A DNA stretch of 11,645 bases from positions 1 through 11,645 of the forward strand of contig SXZD01000127.1 in NCBI GenBank assembly GCA_005788065.1. The letters are read 5' to 3'. The notes under the pieces were generated by a model that was not told the origin of the DNA, did no database searches, and saw only the letters and a program-made list of their open reading frames with translations. Source of the DNA: Burkholderiales bacterium (GTDB lineage Bacteria; Pseudomonadota; Gammaproteobacteria; Burkholderiales; Burkholderiaceae_B). Shown here one piece after another: positions 1-6,514 of the stretch. The position numbers and the translations under genes were made by a program. How positions within the stretch are numbered: the first letter of the stretch is position 1; each line of letters begins with the position of its first letter.

Positions 1-48
1 GAGCAACAGGAGGAGCAACAGGAGGAGCAACAGGAGGAGCAACAGGAG
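1..48. repeat. 12-bp tandem repeat, four perfect copies
   Basis: The unit GAGCAACAGGAG occurs four times without mismatch and continues to the window edge. It lies inside the minus-strand reading frame 2-1591, where each unit codes for Ala, Pro, Pro and Val. The unit length is a multiple of three, so gain or loss of copies keeps the frame. Confidence 0.95.
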
Positions 49-1591
49 CCCCCCGCATCCTTGCATACAGTTCCACTTTGGCCGCTTCCAGAATCTGACC
101 GTACTGCGCTGCCGACTGTACGAAGCGTTCACCGCGTACCTGTTTTCCAGATTGCACCAGGTCAGACAGATAGTCGTTCAGATCGTTTTCGTTTTCGACG
201 GTGCCCGCTTCAATGGCCTTGAGCAGTTGGTCGTACACAATCAGGGTTGCATTCCGGCCAGAGCCACCGTTACTCAACACAATGGTCTTATTGTCATTGG
301 AAAAAATATTTGTTCTGGCAGTGCGGGTTGAGTGAATGTGCTGCTGCGCAGACCTTCCATCCATGGTGCTTCGGTAAAGGGCATGCGTGCGCCGCAGATC
401 ATCGGCTTTCAGCACTTTGTTGACGAAAGGGGGGGCGGCTTGCGTCAGTGTGATGGTTCTTTCGACTGGCGGATGACTCAGCCGGGAACGAATACGGATG
501 ACAAGGCTCTTGCTTAAAAGCCCTTGAGCTACTTCTGGGTTGTTGCCTGTCGTATTGCCAGCATCGGTCGACGAGTTGCCAGGAGCGATGGCCGTAATTT
601 CCCACTCCCCGTCAAGCTGAATGGATGCAGGCTGCCGTGCTTGCCCGTCCGCGATGGCCTGCGCCCACAACTCTTCCAATTGATTGCATAAGGGTTTTTC
701 AAGCACATTTCCCTGCGTGTCTTTGTGGATGCCTTCCCGATGGGACTTGCGGGTGACAAACTGGAAGAGATTGTCTTTGCCCGTTTGTGCGGCGTGCAGC
801 AACCATTCCAGGCCAGGGTTACGGTTATGATCGATTGATGACGGGGACGCGCCAACTGTCGTGCTGCCAACTGTCATCTGAATCGGCGACTGTCCGATTG
901 AAACTTGATTGTCACGGGCATCAATCTGGCGCACACCGACAGAGCTTGAAGCATCTTGTGTTGCTTCTGCCGTTGTTGCTTTTGCTTCGGCCGCCCCTCC
1001 TTGTTTTGCCCCACCTCTTGCCGCCCCCGCTACCTGGCTGAAGAGTTTATGGTGACCGTTAAGGTAGGTGAGCGAAGTTGCCGCGTTTCCCGTATTGACC
1101 GCTGCTGTTTGCACACCTTGCTGGATGTCATCCGCATTGATCAGGGCTAGCGTGTATTCGTTGTGAACACACTTGATACCCGTGCTGTTGGCGGGGGCTG
1201 CATGTGCGGCAGCGGGTTCTGGTGTAATGAGCGCTACCGGTCGGCTGGCCGCAGCCGAGATTGTCTTTGAATAGAGATCTGCGACATCAGAGGGCGTTGC
1301 AGGCACTGCAGTTGACCCTTGCATCAAGTCAACTGCAGATGAAGCGACGGATGCTGTCTGCGGAGGGTTGAGCGCAGGTGCGGTGACCGGGGGTGATCTC
1401 TTCAGCTGGGACGCGCCCGCAGTCAAAAGGGGGGTAGTGGATTTTGGACTGCTACCGCTGCTGCCTTTAGCCGGCGCATCCCGCGTACCCTGCGCATCGT
1501 CGATTGAGGACCTCCTCGATCCTCCGTTTTCATCAGCGTGGTTTTCCGCGGGTTTTGACAGACAACCTTTAACGAAACTCAGCAGACCCAC
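2..1591 (-). CDS. Unrecognised low-complexity protein, N-terminal 530 residues (runs off left edge)
   Basis: I do not recognise this protein. The frame is open for 530 codons from a GTG at 1589-1591 to the window edge, far longer than expected by chance. A GAGGGG ribosome binding site lies 6 nt upstream and an in-frame TAG (1595-1597) excludes a longer form. There is no signal peptide or membrane segment. Residues 12 to about 150 are rich in Ser, Pro, Ala, Thr and Gly and look disordered. Residues 187-215 are Ala/Gly/Gln/Lys rich. Two more ordinary stretches, about 258-330 (with Trp, Cys and charged residues) and 385-511, look folded. Residues 515-530 are an Ala-Pro-Pro-Val repeat, perhaps a linker to a domain outside the window. 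The codons include TTA, CTA and several AGA/AGG, so recent acquisition is possible. A secreted effector or toxin is one guess, but no motif supports it. Confidence 0.75.
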   Translation of the reverse strand, partial: MGLLSFVKGCLSKPAENHADENGGSRRSSIDDAQGTRDAPAKGSSGSSPKSTTPLLTAGASQLKRSPPVTAPALNPPQTASVASSAVDLMQGSTAVPATPSDVADLYSKTISAAASRPVALITPEPAAAHAAPANSTGIKCVHNEYTLALINADDIQQGVQTAAVNTGNAATSLTYLNGHHKLFSQVAGAARGGAKQGGAAEAKATTAEATQDASSSVGVRQIDARDNQVSIGQSPIQMTVGSTTVGASPSSIDHNRNPGLEWLLHAAQTGKDNLFQFVTRKSHREGIHKDTQGNVLEKPLCNQLEELWAQAIADGQARQPASIQLDGEWEITAIAPGNSSTDAGNTTGNNPEVAQGLLSKSLVIRIRSRLSHPPVERTITLTQAAPPFVNKVLKADDLRRTHALYRSTMDGRSAQQHIHSTRTARTNIFSNDNKTIVLSNGGSGRNATLIVYDQLLKAIEAGTVENENDLNDYLSDLVQSGKQVRGERFVQSAAQYGQILEAAKVELYARMRGAPVAPPVAPPVAPPVA

Positions 1592-1597
1592 AAACTA

Positions 1598-1603
1598 CCC
1601 CTC
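1598..1603 (-). promoter_or_regulatory. Ribosome binding site deciding the GTG start at 1591
   Basis: GAGGGG on the minus strand sits 6 nt before the GTG codon. It is the only strong Shine-Dalgarno-like sequence near the beginning of this open frame, and it decides the non-ATG start. Confidence 0.6.
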
Positions 1604-1669
1604 AGGCAAAAACACACGTACACACCACCTTAAACCATGTGCCTGTGTTTCTCCAAAGGTCGACCAAGT

Positions 1670-1695
1670 TGGGTGATACACAGTGGTATCACCCA
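1670..1695. repeat. Perfect 10-bp inverted repeat, 6-nt spacer
   Basis: TGGGTGATAC (1670-1679) and GTATCACCCA (1686-1695) are exact reverse complements around ACAGTG. No T-run follows on either strand, so it looks more like an operator or an mRNA hairpin than an intrinsic terminator. It lies about 80 bp upstream of the GTG start at 1591. Confidence 0.7.
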
Positions 1696-1821
1696 GCTAC
1701 CTCTTTGCAGTGGAAGACTTTTTGACGTGCGAAAATGATGGTCTGCCCGCGCCGCTCTGTCTCTCCGAGACTGGGATTCCGGCTGTGTTCAACGGGGCTT
1801 TCCGCCCACGCTGCTTTGTCC

Positions 1822-2310
1822 TCAAAGGCTGCGGATTTTTTTCAGCGTGGCTGTGGTGGATGTATCGTGATCGAATGCAATGGACACGGCCCTGCCGCCC
1901 CATCCCTGAACTTCTTTTGAGCCCACCATTTTTTCAACAGGCCAGTCGCCCCCTTTGACCAGAACATCGGGGCGGGCCTGCAAAATGGCGTTCAGCGGAG
2001 TGTCCTCTTCAAACACGGTAACCAGACTCACGCAGTCCAATGCTGCCATCACGGCCATGCGGTCGTCCTGGTTGTTGATGGGTCTGTCAGGCCCTTTGCC
2101 CAGCCGCTTGACGGACGCATCGCTGTTGAGCGCCACAATGAGGCTGGCGCCTTCCTGCCGCGCTTGGTCCAGGTAGGTGACATGCCCGCGATGCAGGATG
2201 TCAAACACGCCATTGGTGAACACAACCGGCTTGGGCAGTTTGGCGGCAGCCGCTGCCAGTTGTTCGTGCGAGACGATCTTGGATTCGAAGAGCGGTTTTT
2301 TGTTCGTCAT
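1822..2310 (-). CDS. rfaE2: D-glycero-beta-D-manno-heptose 1-phosphate adenylyltransferase
   Basis: This cytoplasmic enzyme transfers AMP to heptose 1-phosphate and gives ADP-heptose precursor for the LPS inner core. The 162-residue protein has the nucleotidyltransferase signature FTNGVFDILHRGH at about residues 31-43, including the HxGH motif (H40-H43). A KGGDW stretch and a typical C-terminal part containing GSKEVQGWGG follow. Its length fits the free-standing RfaE2 type; the kinase half (RfaE1) is not fused and not in the window. I chose the ATG at 2310, 8 nt after the upstream stop. An in-frame TTG at 2322 would add four residues and overlap that stop, but seems less likely. It is translationally close to the diiron protein gene and probably cotranscribed with it. 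Confidence 0.92.
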   Translation of the reverse strand: MTNKKPLFESKIVSHEQLAAAAAKLPKPVVFTNGVFDILHRGHVTYLDQARQEGASLIVALNSDASVKRLGKGPDRPINNQDDRMAVMAALDCVSLVTVFEEDTPLNAILQARPDVLVKGGDWPVEKMVGSKEVQGWGGRAVSIAFDHDTSTTATLKKIRSL

Positions 2311-2318
2311 GGCCTTGC

Positions 2319-3197
2319 TCAAGACGCAACGGCTTGCACATCACCGCCGACTGCACCGGCAATCTGGCGCCCCAACTCTTTGCGGTAGCGGTTGAGTTCC
2401 TGCACGTTGGCAAATGTCTTTTCCATCAGCAGGCTCATGTTGTGCAGGATGCGCTCCACCACCTTGGCTTCCCAGTCGGCATTGAAGTTGATTTGCCGGT
2501 CCAGCCAGTGCTCCAGCCAGTCGGGATCGGGCAGGCGTGACTGTACTGTGTCGTTGGGGAAGAGTGCCTTGTTCACATGCAGGTTGGTGGGGTGCAGGGC
2601 TTGGCTGGTGCGGCGGGCAGATGCCATCAGCACACCGATTTTGGCAAATGCCTCGCGTGCGTGGTCGCCAATCTCGTTCAGGGCCCGCTTCATGTAGCGC
2701 AGGTAAGCACCGCCGTGGCGCGCTTCGTCTTGCGAAATGATTTTGTAGATCTGCTTGATGACCGGTTCGGTGTGCCATTCGGAGGCGCAGCGGTACCAGT
2801 GGTTCAGGCGGATTTCGCCGCAGAAGTGCAGCATCAGCGTTTCCATGGGAGGGGCCGGATCGAATTCGAAACGCACGGCATGCAGTTCTTCTTCGGTGGG
2901 CACCAGGTCGGGGCGGAAACGGCGCAGGTATTCCATCAGTACCAGCGAATGTTTTTGCTCTTCATAAAACCAGATGGACATGAAGGCAGAAAAGTCGCTG
3001 TCGTGGCGGTTGTCGCGTAGGAACATTTCGGTAGCGGGCAGTGCTGCCCATTCGGTGATGGCATTCATCTTGATGGTTTGCGCCTGCTCTTCGCTGAGCA
3101 GGCTGGCATCAAACTGGTCCCACGGAATATCTTTGTCCATGGACCAGCGCACGCTTTCAAGGGAGCGGAACAGTTCGGGGTAGAGCATCGTCGTCAT
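2319..3197 (-). CDS. Ferritin-like diiron protein (desaturase/oxygenase fold)
   Basis: This is a 292-residue, mostly helical soluble protein. It carries a likely carboxylate-bridged diiron site: E49 (or E57) in a first helix, E80-Q-K-H83 in a second, E128 in a third, and E158-A-R-H161 (inside QDEARHG) in a fourth. The spacings of about 31, 45 and 30 residues resemble acyl-ACP desaturases and related ferritin-like oxygenases more than bacterioferritin. The reaction and substrate cannot be read from the sequence. The ATG at 3197 has only a weak AAAGA ribosome binding site; an ATG three codons later (3188) is an alternative. It lies 102 bp after the lipid operon and 8 bp before rfaE2. Its position makes oxygen-dependent modification of lipid or LPS acyl chains attractive, but that is inference. 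Confidence 0.82.
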   Translation of the reverse strand: MTTMLYPELFRSLESVRWSMDKDIPWDQFDASLLSEEQAQTIKMNAITEWAALPATEMFLRDNRHDSDFSAFMSIWFYEEQKHSLVLMEYLRRFRPDLVPTEEELHAVRFEFDPAPPMETLMLHFCGEIRLNHWYRCASEWHTEPVIKQIYKIISQDEARHGGAYLRYMKRALNEIGDHAREAFAKIGVLMASARRTSQALHPTNLHVNKALFPNDTVQSRLPDPDWLEHWLDRQINFNADWEAKVVERILHNMSLLMEKTFANVQELNRYRKELGRQIAGAVGGDVQAVAS

Positions 3198-3244
3198 ACG
3201 AGTCTTTGAATTGAAACAATACGTTAAAGGTTAGCAGAGGATTC

Positions 3245-3270
3245 TTTCACTTGCATTACGCTGGGTGAAA
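3245..3270. repeat. Inverted repeat TTTCAC-N14-GTGAAA
   Basis: Six-base arms (3245-3250 and 3265-3270) are exact reverse complements separated by 14 nt. The repeat lies in the 102-bp gap between the NTF2-like gene and the diiron protein gene. No T-run follows on the minus strand, so it is not a convincing terminator. Its spacing would suit a dimeric regulator, but six-base arms can arise by chance. Confidence 0.4.
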
Positions 3271-3299
3271 AATGCGCCATTCTCGCCCCGGTTACCACC

Positions 3300-3740
3300 T
3301 CAGCCGCCCGCTTTTTTCTTGACCCAGCGCATGACGCTGCCCAACAGAGGAATCTTTTCATACAGTTCTTCGGCTGCATCCCAATAATCGCGGTGGTAGC
3401 TGATGCGGCCTGCATCGTCAAAACGCAGATGGCTGGAGCCGCGTATGCATTGCCATTCTTCAGGCCGGGTGTCCTTGAAGCGGAAAATGAAATGCCACGC
3501 CAGAAAGGCTTCATTGCCCTGTGCAATGCGCGTTTTAACCTCAAAGCGCGGGTCATTCAGCGCCACATACATGTGGGCAAAAATGTGCCGGATTTTGTCG
3601 ATCCCGTTGACTTGATTGAACGGGTCTTTGAAAAATGCGTCTGCCGTGTACAGCAAGTCCAGTTCAGACAGGCGCTGCGGGCTCAAGTTCTCAAAGAGAT
3701 CGACGGTGCGGTCCAGCGCCGCCTTAAAGTCAGTGCTCAT
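3300..3740 (-). CDS. NTF2/SnoaL-like small protein
   Basis: This 146-residue soluble protein has the layout of the nuclear transport factor 2 / SnoaL superfamily (cone-shaped alpha+beta pocket). An N-terminal helix is followed by a 'LYTADAFFKDPFNQ' type segment at about residues 30-43. A central helix (GIDKIRHIFAHMY) follows, then strands ending in 'HRDYWDAAEELYEKIP'. Relatives act either as small enzymes or as non-catalytic ligand-binding proteins, so the reaction is unknown. It is the last gene of the operon, 15 nt after the SDR stop, with a GGGGAGGA ribosome binding site just before the ATG. From memory, similar genes sit beside the SDR in comparable RpoE/ChrR-linked clusters of Vibrio and other Gammaproteobacteria. 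A role in the same lipid pathway is likely. Confidence 0.82.
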   Translation of the reverse strand: MSTDFKAALDRTVDLFENLSPQRLSELDLLYTADAFFKDPFNQVNGIDKIRHIFAHMYVALNDPRFEVKTRIAQGNEAFLAWHFIFRFKDTRPEEWQCIRGSSHLRFDDAGRISYHRDYWDAAEELYEKIPLLGSVMRWVKKKAGG

Positions 3741-3755
3741 GCGTCCTCCCCACCC

Positions 3756-4532
3756 TCAACCCAGGCCGGTAATCTTGCGGATGGCGGGAAAGTACAGCGA
3801 GTAGGGTAACAGTCGCAGGAACTTCAGCAGACGTGTAAATCGGCGCGGAAAGTGCATCTCGAAGTCGCCCTTGGCAAAGCTTTTCATCATGGCGCTTGCC
3901 GCTGCATCTGCCGTAATGATGAAGGGCATCGGAAACTTGTTTTGCGCAGTCAGAGGTGTTTCCACAAAACCCGGGCTGACCAGACTCACATCCACGTTGA
4001 ATTCGCCCAGATCGACATATAGCGCCTCTGCCATGTTGATCAAACCGGCTTTGCTGGCGCCATAGACCATGCCGTTGGGCAGGCCGCTGTAACCGGCTAC
4101 TGACGACACAAGACACAGGTGGCCGCTGCGCTGGGAGATGAGTTGCGGCAATACAGGGGCCAATACATTGAGTACGCCATTGAGGTTGACCTCGATCTGC
4201 TGGCGTGCGGCTGCCAATTCGAAGTTTTGTGCACGCATTTCGACATAGGTGCCAGCCATCACCACCACCACGTCAATGCCACCCCAATCGGCCACAATCT
4301 GGCGGGCTGTTTCGGCGGTGGCCTGTGCATCGGTCATGTCAAAGGGGTATGCACGGGTGCCTAGCAGGGCTTGCGCCAGCAGTTCGAGCTTGTCGCGGCT
4401 GCGGGCAGACAGGGCGATGCGGGCGCCTGCATGGGCCAGTTGACGGGCCAACGCTTCGCCAATGCCGGTTGAGCCGCCAATAAGCCAGACGCGGCGGTTG
4501 GTCCAGTCGGTAATCGGTGTGTTCAAGGGCAT
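3756..4532 (-). CDS. Short-chain dehydrogenase/reductase (SDR)
   Basis: This is a classical SDR of 258 residues and an NAD(P)-dependent oxidoreductase. The nucleotide-binding GGSTGIG is at residues 19-25, an aspartate-containing 'FDMTD' at 64-68, and a NAG-like 'MAG' at 92-94. The catalytic serine lies in LVSSVAG (S143 or S144), and Y157-x-x-x-K161 is in VYGASK. The C-terminal 40 residues are basic and hydrophobic, so it may sit near the membrane. Its substrate is unknown. It is 21 nt after the DUF3833 gene and 15 nt before the NTF2-like gene. The last gene of the Rhodobacter sigma-E-dependent RSP_1087-1091 operon is, as I recall, also an SDR, so this is probably its counterpart. The ATG at 4532 fits the usual family N-terminus. 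Confidence 0.93.
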   Translation of the reverse strand: MPLNTPITDWTNRRVWLIGGSTGIGEALARQLAHAGARIALSARSRDKLELLAQALLGTRAYPFDMTDAQATAETARQIVADWGGIDVVVVMAGTYVEMRAQNFELAAARQQIEVNLNGVLNVLAPVLPQLISQRSGHLCLVSSVAGYSGLPNGMVYGASKAGLINMAEALYVDLGEFNVDVSLVSPGFVETPLTAQNKFPMPFIITADAAASAMMKSFAKGDFEMHFPRRFTRLLKFLRLLPYSLYFPAIRKITGLG

Positions 4533-4553
4533 AGGTGTGCCTGTCGTCCAGTG

Positions 4554-5171
4554 TTATTTGCGTTTGCGGAAGCTCAGGGTGATTTCACCGGTCTTGACGC
4601 CAAAGTAGCGCATCTCGGCCCGGTTGATCATGGTCTCGTCGTCCATCAGGAACATCCAGTCTTCGAACTTGACGTTGTAGATCTTGCCATCCACCGGCAG
4701 TGCCATGGTGTAGCTCCACAGCAGCGCATTGCCGGACGCAATGCCGGTAGCTTCGCCCACTACATCAGCCGCAGTACCAATGTAGCGGTCACCGTTTTTC
4801 TTCAGCGTCCAGATGCGCTTGTCTTTGGTGCCGTCGGCGTAGGTGAAGCTTTCATCCAGCACGCCGGTGTCGCCGTCCCACTTGCAGTCCAGAACGACTG
4901 AAAACCGCTTGATGACTTTGCCGTTGCGGTCGGTCACCACGCCCCATGCGTCAACTGTACCGTTGAAATATGACTTCAGGTCAAATTTGGGTTTCTCGTT
5001 GACATAGATGGCCGGGTCGATGGTGGAGCATGCGCTGATGCCCAGCAAACCGGTGCCGATCGTTGTGGCCACAGCCAGTTTCAGCACGGTGCGACGTGTT
5101 CTGTGCAGCAGTGAATGCCCGGCGCAGGTGATCGGGTTTGCGGATTGATGACCTGACACGTTGGTGTTCAT
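4554..5171 (-). CDS. DUF3833 family lipoprotein
   Basis: This 205-residue protein has a lipoprotein signal: a basic stretch, a hydrophobic helix at about 29-46, and the lipobox ISAC with lipidated C48. The basic stretch T25-R26-R27-T28-V29-L30-K31 resembles a twin-arginine motif, so Tat export is possible. The mature part has the DUF3833 pattern: YFNG and WGVVTDRNGKVIKRF near 68-90, a 'DESFTYADGTKDKRIW' segment, 'DVVGEA.G...GNALLW', and a C-terminal 'FEDWMF...NRAEMRYFGVKTGEITL'. Its biochemical role is unknown; it should face the periplasm on a membrane. The start at 5171 is set by a GAGGTG ribosome binding site and lies 4 nt after the transporter stop. DUF3833 genes recur in clusters with Cfa-like and DUF1365 genes, which suggests a supporting role in membrane lipid modification. 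Confidence 0.9.
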   Translation of the reverse strand: MNTNVSGHQSANPITCAGHSLLHRTRRTVLKLAVATTIGTGLLGISACSTIDPAIYVNEKPKFDLKSYFNGTVDAWGVVTDRNGKVIKRFSVVLDCKWDGDTGVLDESFTYADGTKDKRIWTLKKNGDRYIGTAADVVGEATGIASGNALLWSYTMALPVDGKIYNVKFEDWMFLMDDETMINRAEMRYFGVKTGEITLSFRKRK

Positions 5172-5175
5172 GAAT

Positions 5176-6501
5176 TCACCTCGCCTCTTGTTTGAGTTGG
5201 ACAGACAGCAGCCCCATGGCCACCAGTTTGAGTATGCAGGGAATGACAGCGTACACGATGAGCAGGGCATCCGTGTTTTGCGCCACCTCTGAGCCTGCGG
5301 CCTGATATCCCAGCAGTCCCAGCAGGGGAAGCGCCAGTGCCGGTGCGATGGCCAGATTGAATTTGTTCACCCAGTTCCACAGGCCGAAATAAGCACCTTC
5401 GCGTTTGCCGTTGTCACCGACACGGTAAATGAGGCTGGCCAGAATTGCGGCGGGCAAGGCCAGATCTGTTCCCAAGGCCAGACCCGTAAGTATGCAGATG
5501 GTGAGAAAGCCGTAGAGGTTGCCCACTTCCAGTTGTGACACGCCGATGAAGGCGACCACCGTCAGTCCCATGCCCACCAGCCACGTGCGCATCAGACCGA
5601 TGCGCGCGCCCACCTTGACCCAGACGATCGTGGAAAACGCGCCCACCAGAAAATACACGCCCAGCGTCCATTGGGCACTGTCGGGCAATTGGAGGCGGTC
5701 ACGCAGGAAAAACGGGACCAGCGTTGCCGGCAGTGCGCCGGCAATGCCGTTGATCAGAAACACCATGAGCAGTCGGCGGAAGTCACGCTGTTTGAGGGGC
5801 GCCAGAATGCTGGCCGCTGCGCTTTCATGCCCGTTTGGATTTTCATGCGCACGGTGAACCGAGCCCTGATCTGCAATGCCTGAATTCCCGCCCGTAGCGC
5901 CTGGAGCATGTGCAGCCTGACGATGCGGCCGGGGCGAGAACATCACCAGTATCACCAAACCCGCCAACGTGCTGACGGTGAAAGCCTGCGCCAGTGTCAT
6001 GGCATGCTGGGTGGCCGGAAGGCTGACTGCCAGCACCACACCGGCAATGCCGATGCCCTCGCGTGCAGCGACATACTGTGAGCGCTCGGTTTCGTTGGAG
6101 CCCAACTCCGCGCCCCAAGCCTGATAGGCAATGGTGGCCAGACTGAAACCGAAATGCACCACCACCAGCGACACCAGCAGGCTGATGGCTTTGGTCTCGG
6201 GTGTTTCACCAACCGGGAAGAACACCCCCCACATGCCCAGCACCATCAGCGGCGCCGACAGCACGATGGCGGGAACGTAACCGTATTTCAGTTTGAGCCG
6301 GTCTACCCACAGACCGATGAGTGGGTCTGCAATGGCGTCGAGCAGGCGGGTGATCAACAGGATGGTGCTGACCCAGCCCAGCGATACGCCGAAGGTGCGG
6401 GTGTAGAGAAAGGGCACCTGGATGTACAGGGGCACCGCTACTGCGCCCAAGGCCCATCCGAATGCACCATAACCCAGCAGGCGACCTGTGAGCGATTGCA
6501 T
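5176..6501 (-). CDS. MFS transporter, GPH (glycoside-pentoside-hexuronide:cation symporter) type
   Basis: This 441-residue inner-membrane protein has about 12 predicted hydrophobic segments. The GPH/MelB-like motif near the second segment reads DAIADPLIGLWVDR at about residues 54-67. The cytoplasmic loop at about 195-230 is long, charged and His/Gly/Ala rich. Homologues of this cluster are annotated as sugar/cation symporters, but the operon has no sugar gene, so the substrate may be lipid-related. The ATG at 6501 lies 13 nt after the preceding stop, and the stop is 4 nt before the DUF3833 start. In the Rhodobacter sigma-E operon RSP_1087-1091 a GPH-family transporter holds the same relative place (recalled, not searched). 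Whether it imports, exports or flips a lipid component is unknown. Confidence 0.9.
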   Translation of the reverse strand: MQSLTGRLLGYGAFGWALGAVAVPLYIQVPFLYTRTFGVSLGWVSTILLITRLLDAIADPLIGLWVDRLKLKYGYVPAIVLSAPLMVLGMWGVFFPVGETPETKAISLLVSLVVVHFGFSLATIAYQAWGAELGSNETERSQYVAAREGIGIAGVVLAVSLPATQHAMTLAQAFTVSTLAGLVILVMFSPRPHRQAAHAPGATGGNSGIADQGSVHRAHENPNGHESAAASILAPLKQRDFRRLLMVFLINGIAGALPATLVPFFLRDRLQLPDSAQWTLGVYFLVGAFSTIVWVKVGARIGLMRTWLVGMGLTVVAFIGVSQLEVGNLYGFLTICILTGLALGTDLALPAAILASLIYRVGDNGKREGAYFGLWNWVNKFNLAIAPALALPLLGLLGYQAAGSEVAQNTDALLIVYAVIPCILKLVAMGLLSVQLKQEAR

Positions 6502-6514
6502 GTGCGCAGTTCGC

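Larger units (their letters stand above)
1592..1821. other. 230-bp intergenic region
   Basis: This is the gap between the rfaE2 stop and the GTG of the unrecognised gene. It contains a perfect 10-bp inverted repeat (1670-1695) and the ribosome binding site at 1598-1603. No hairpin followed by a T-run terminates rfaE2. The best sigma-70-like match (TTTGGA, 17 nt, TTTAAG on the minus strand) is too weak to call a promoter. Confidence 0.5.

Noticed and set aside
1..48. CRISPR array
   Set aside because: The 12-bp units are directly adjacent with no spacers and are part of a coding frame.
529..870. A 113-codon minus-strand reading frame within the left region
   Set aside because: It lies in another frame of the same strand as the 530-codon open frame 2-1591, has no ribosome binding site, and its product has no coherent composition.
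1700..1740. Type III effector promoter box (TTCG-N16-TTCG like) upstream of the unknown gene
   Set aside because: TTCG occurs once on the minus strand near 1730, but no second TTCG stands at the required spacing.
1825..1850. Plus-strand T-run as a terminator near the rfaE2 stop
   Set aside because: The T-run at about 1836-1842 is on the plus strand inside the rfaE2 coding end and reads as A residues in the rfaE2 transcript, so it cannot terminate it.
1368..1958. Plus-strand reading frames at 1368-1676 and 1683-1958
   Set aside because: They are antisense to the unknown gene, the intergenic region and rfaE2, have no convincing ribosome binding sites and give arbitrary-looking proteins.
3198..3299. 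TGATCC-like sigma-E promoter before the diiron gene
   Set aside because: The closest match (GAATCC followed by TATTG after 17 nt) differs in key positions and is no better than chance.
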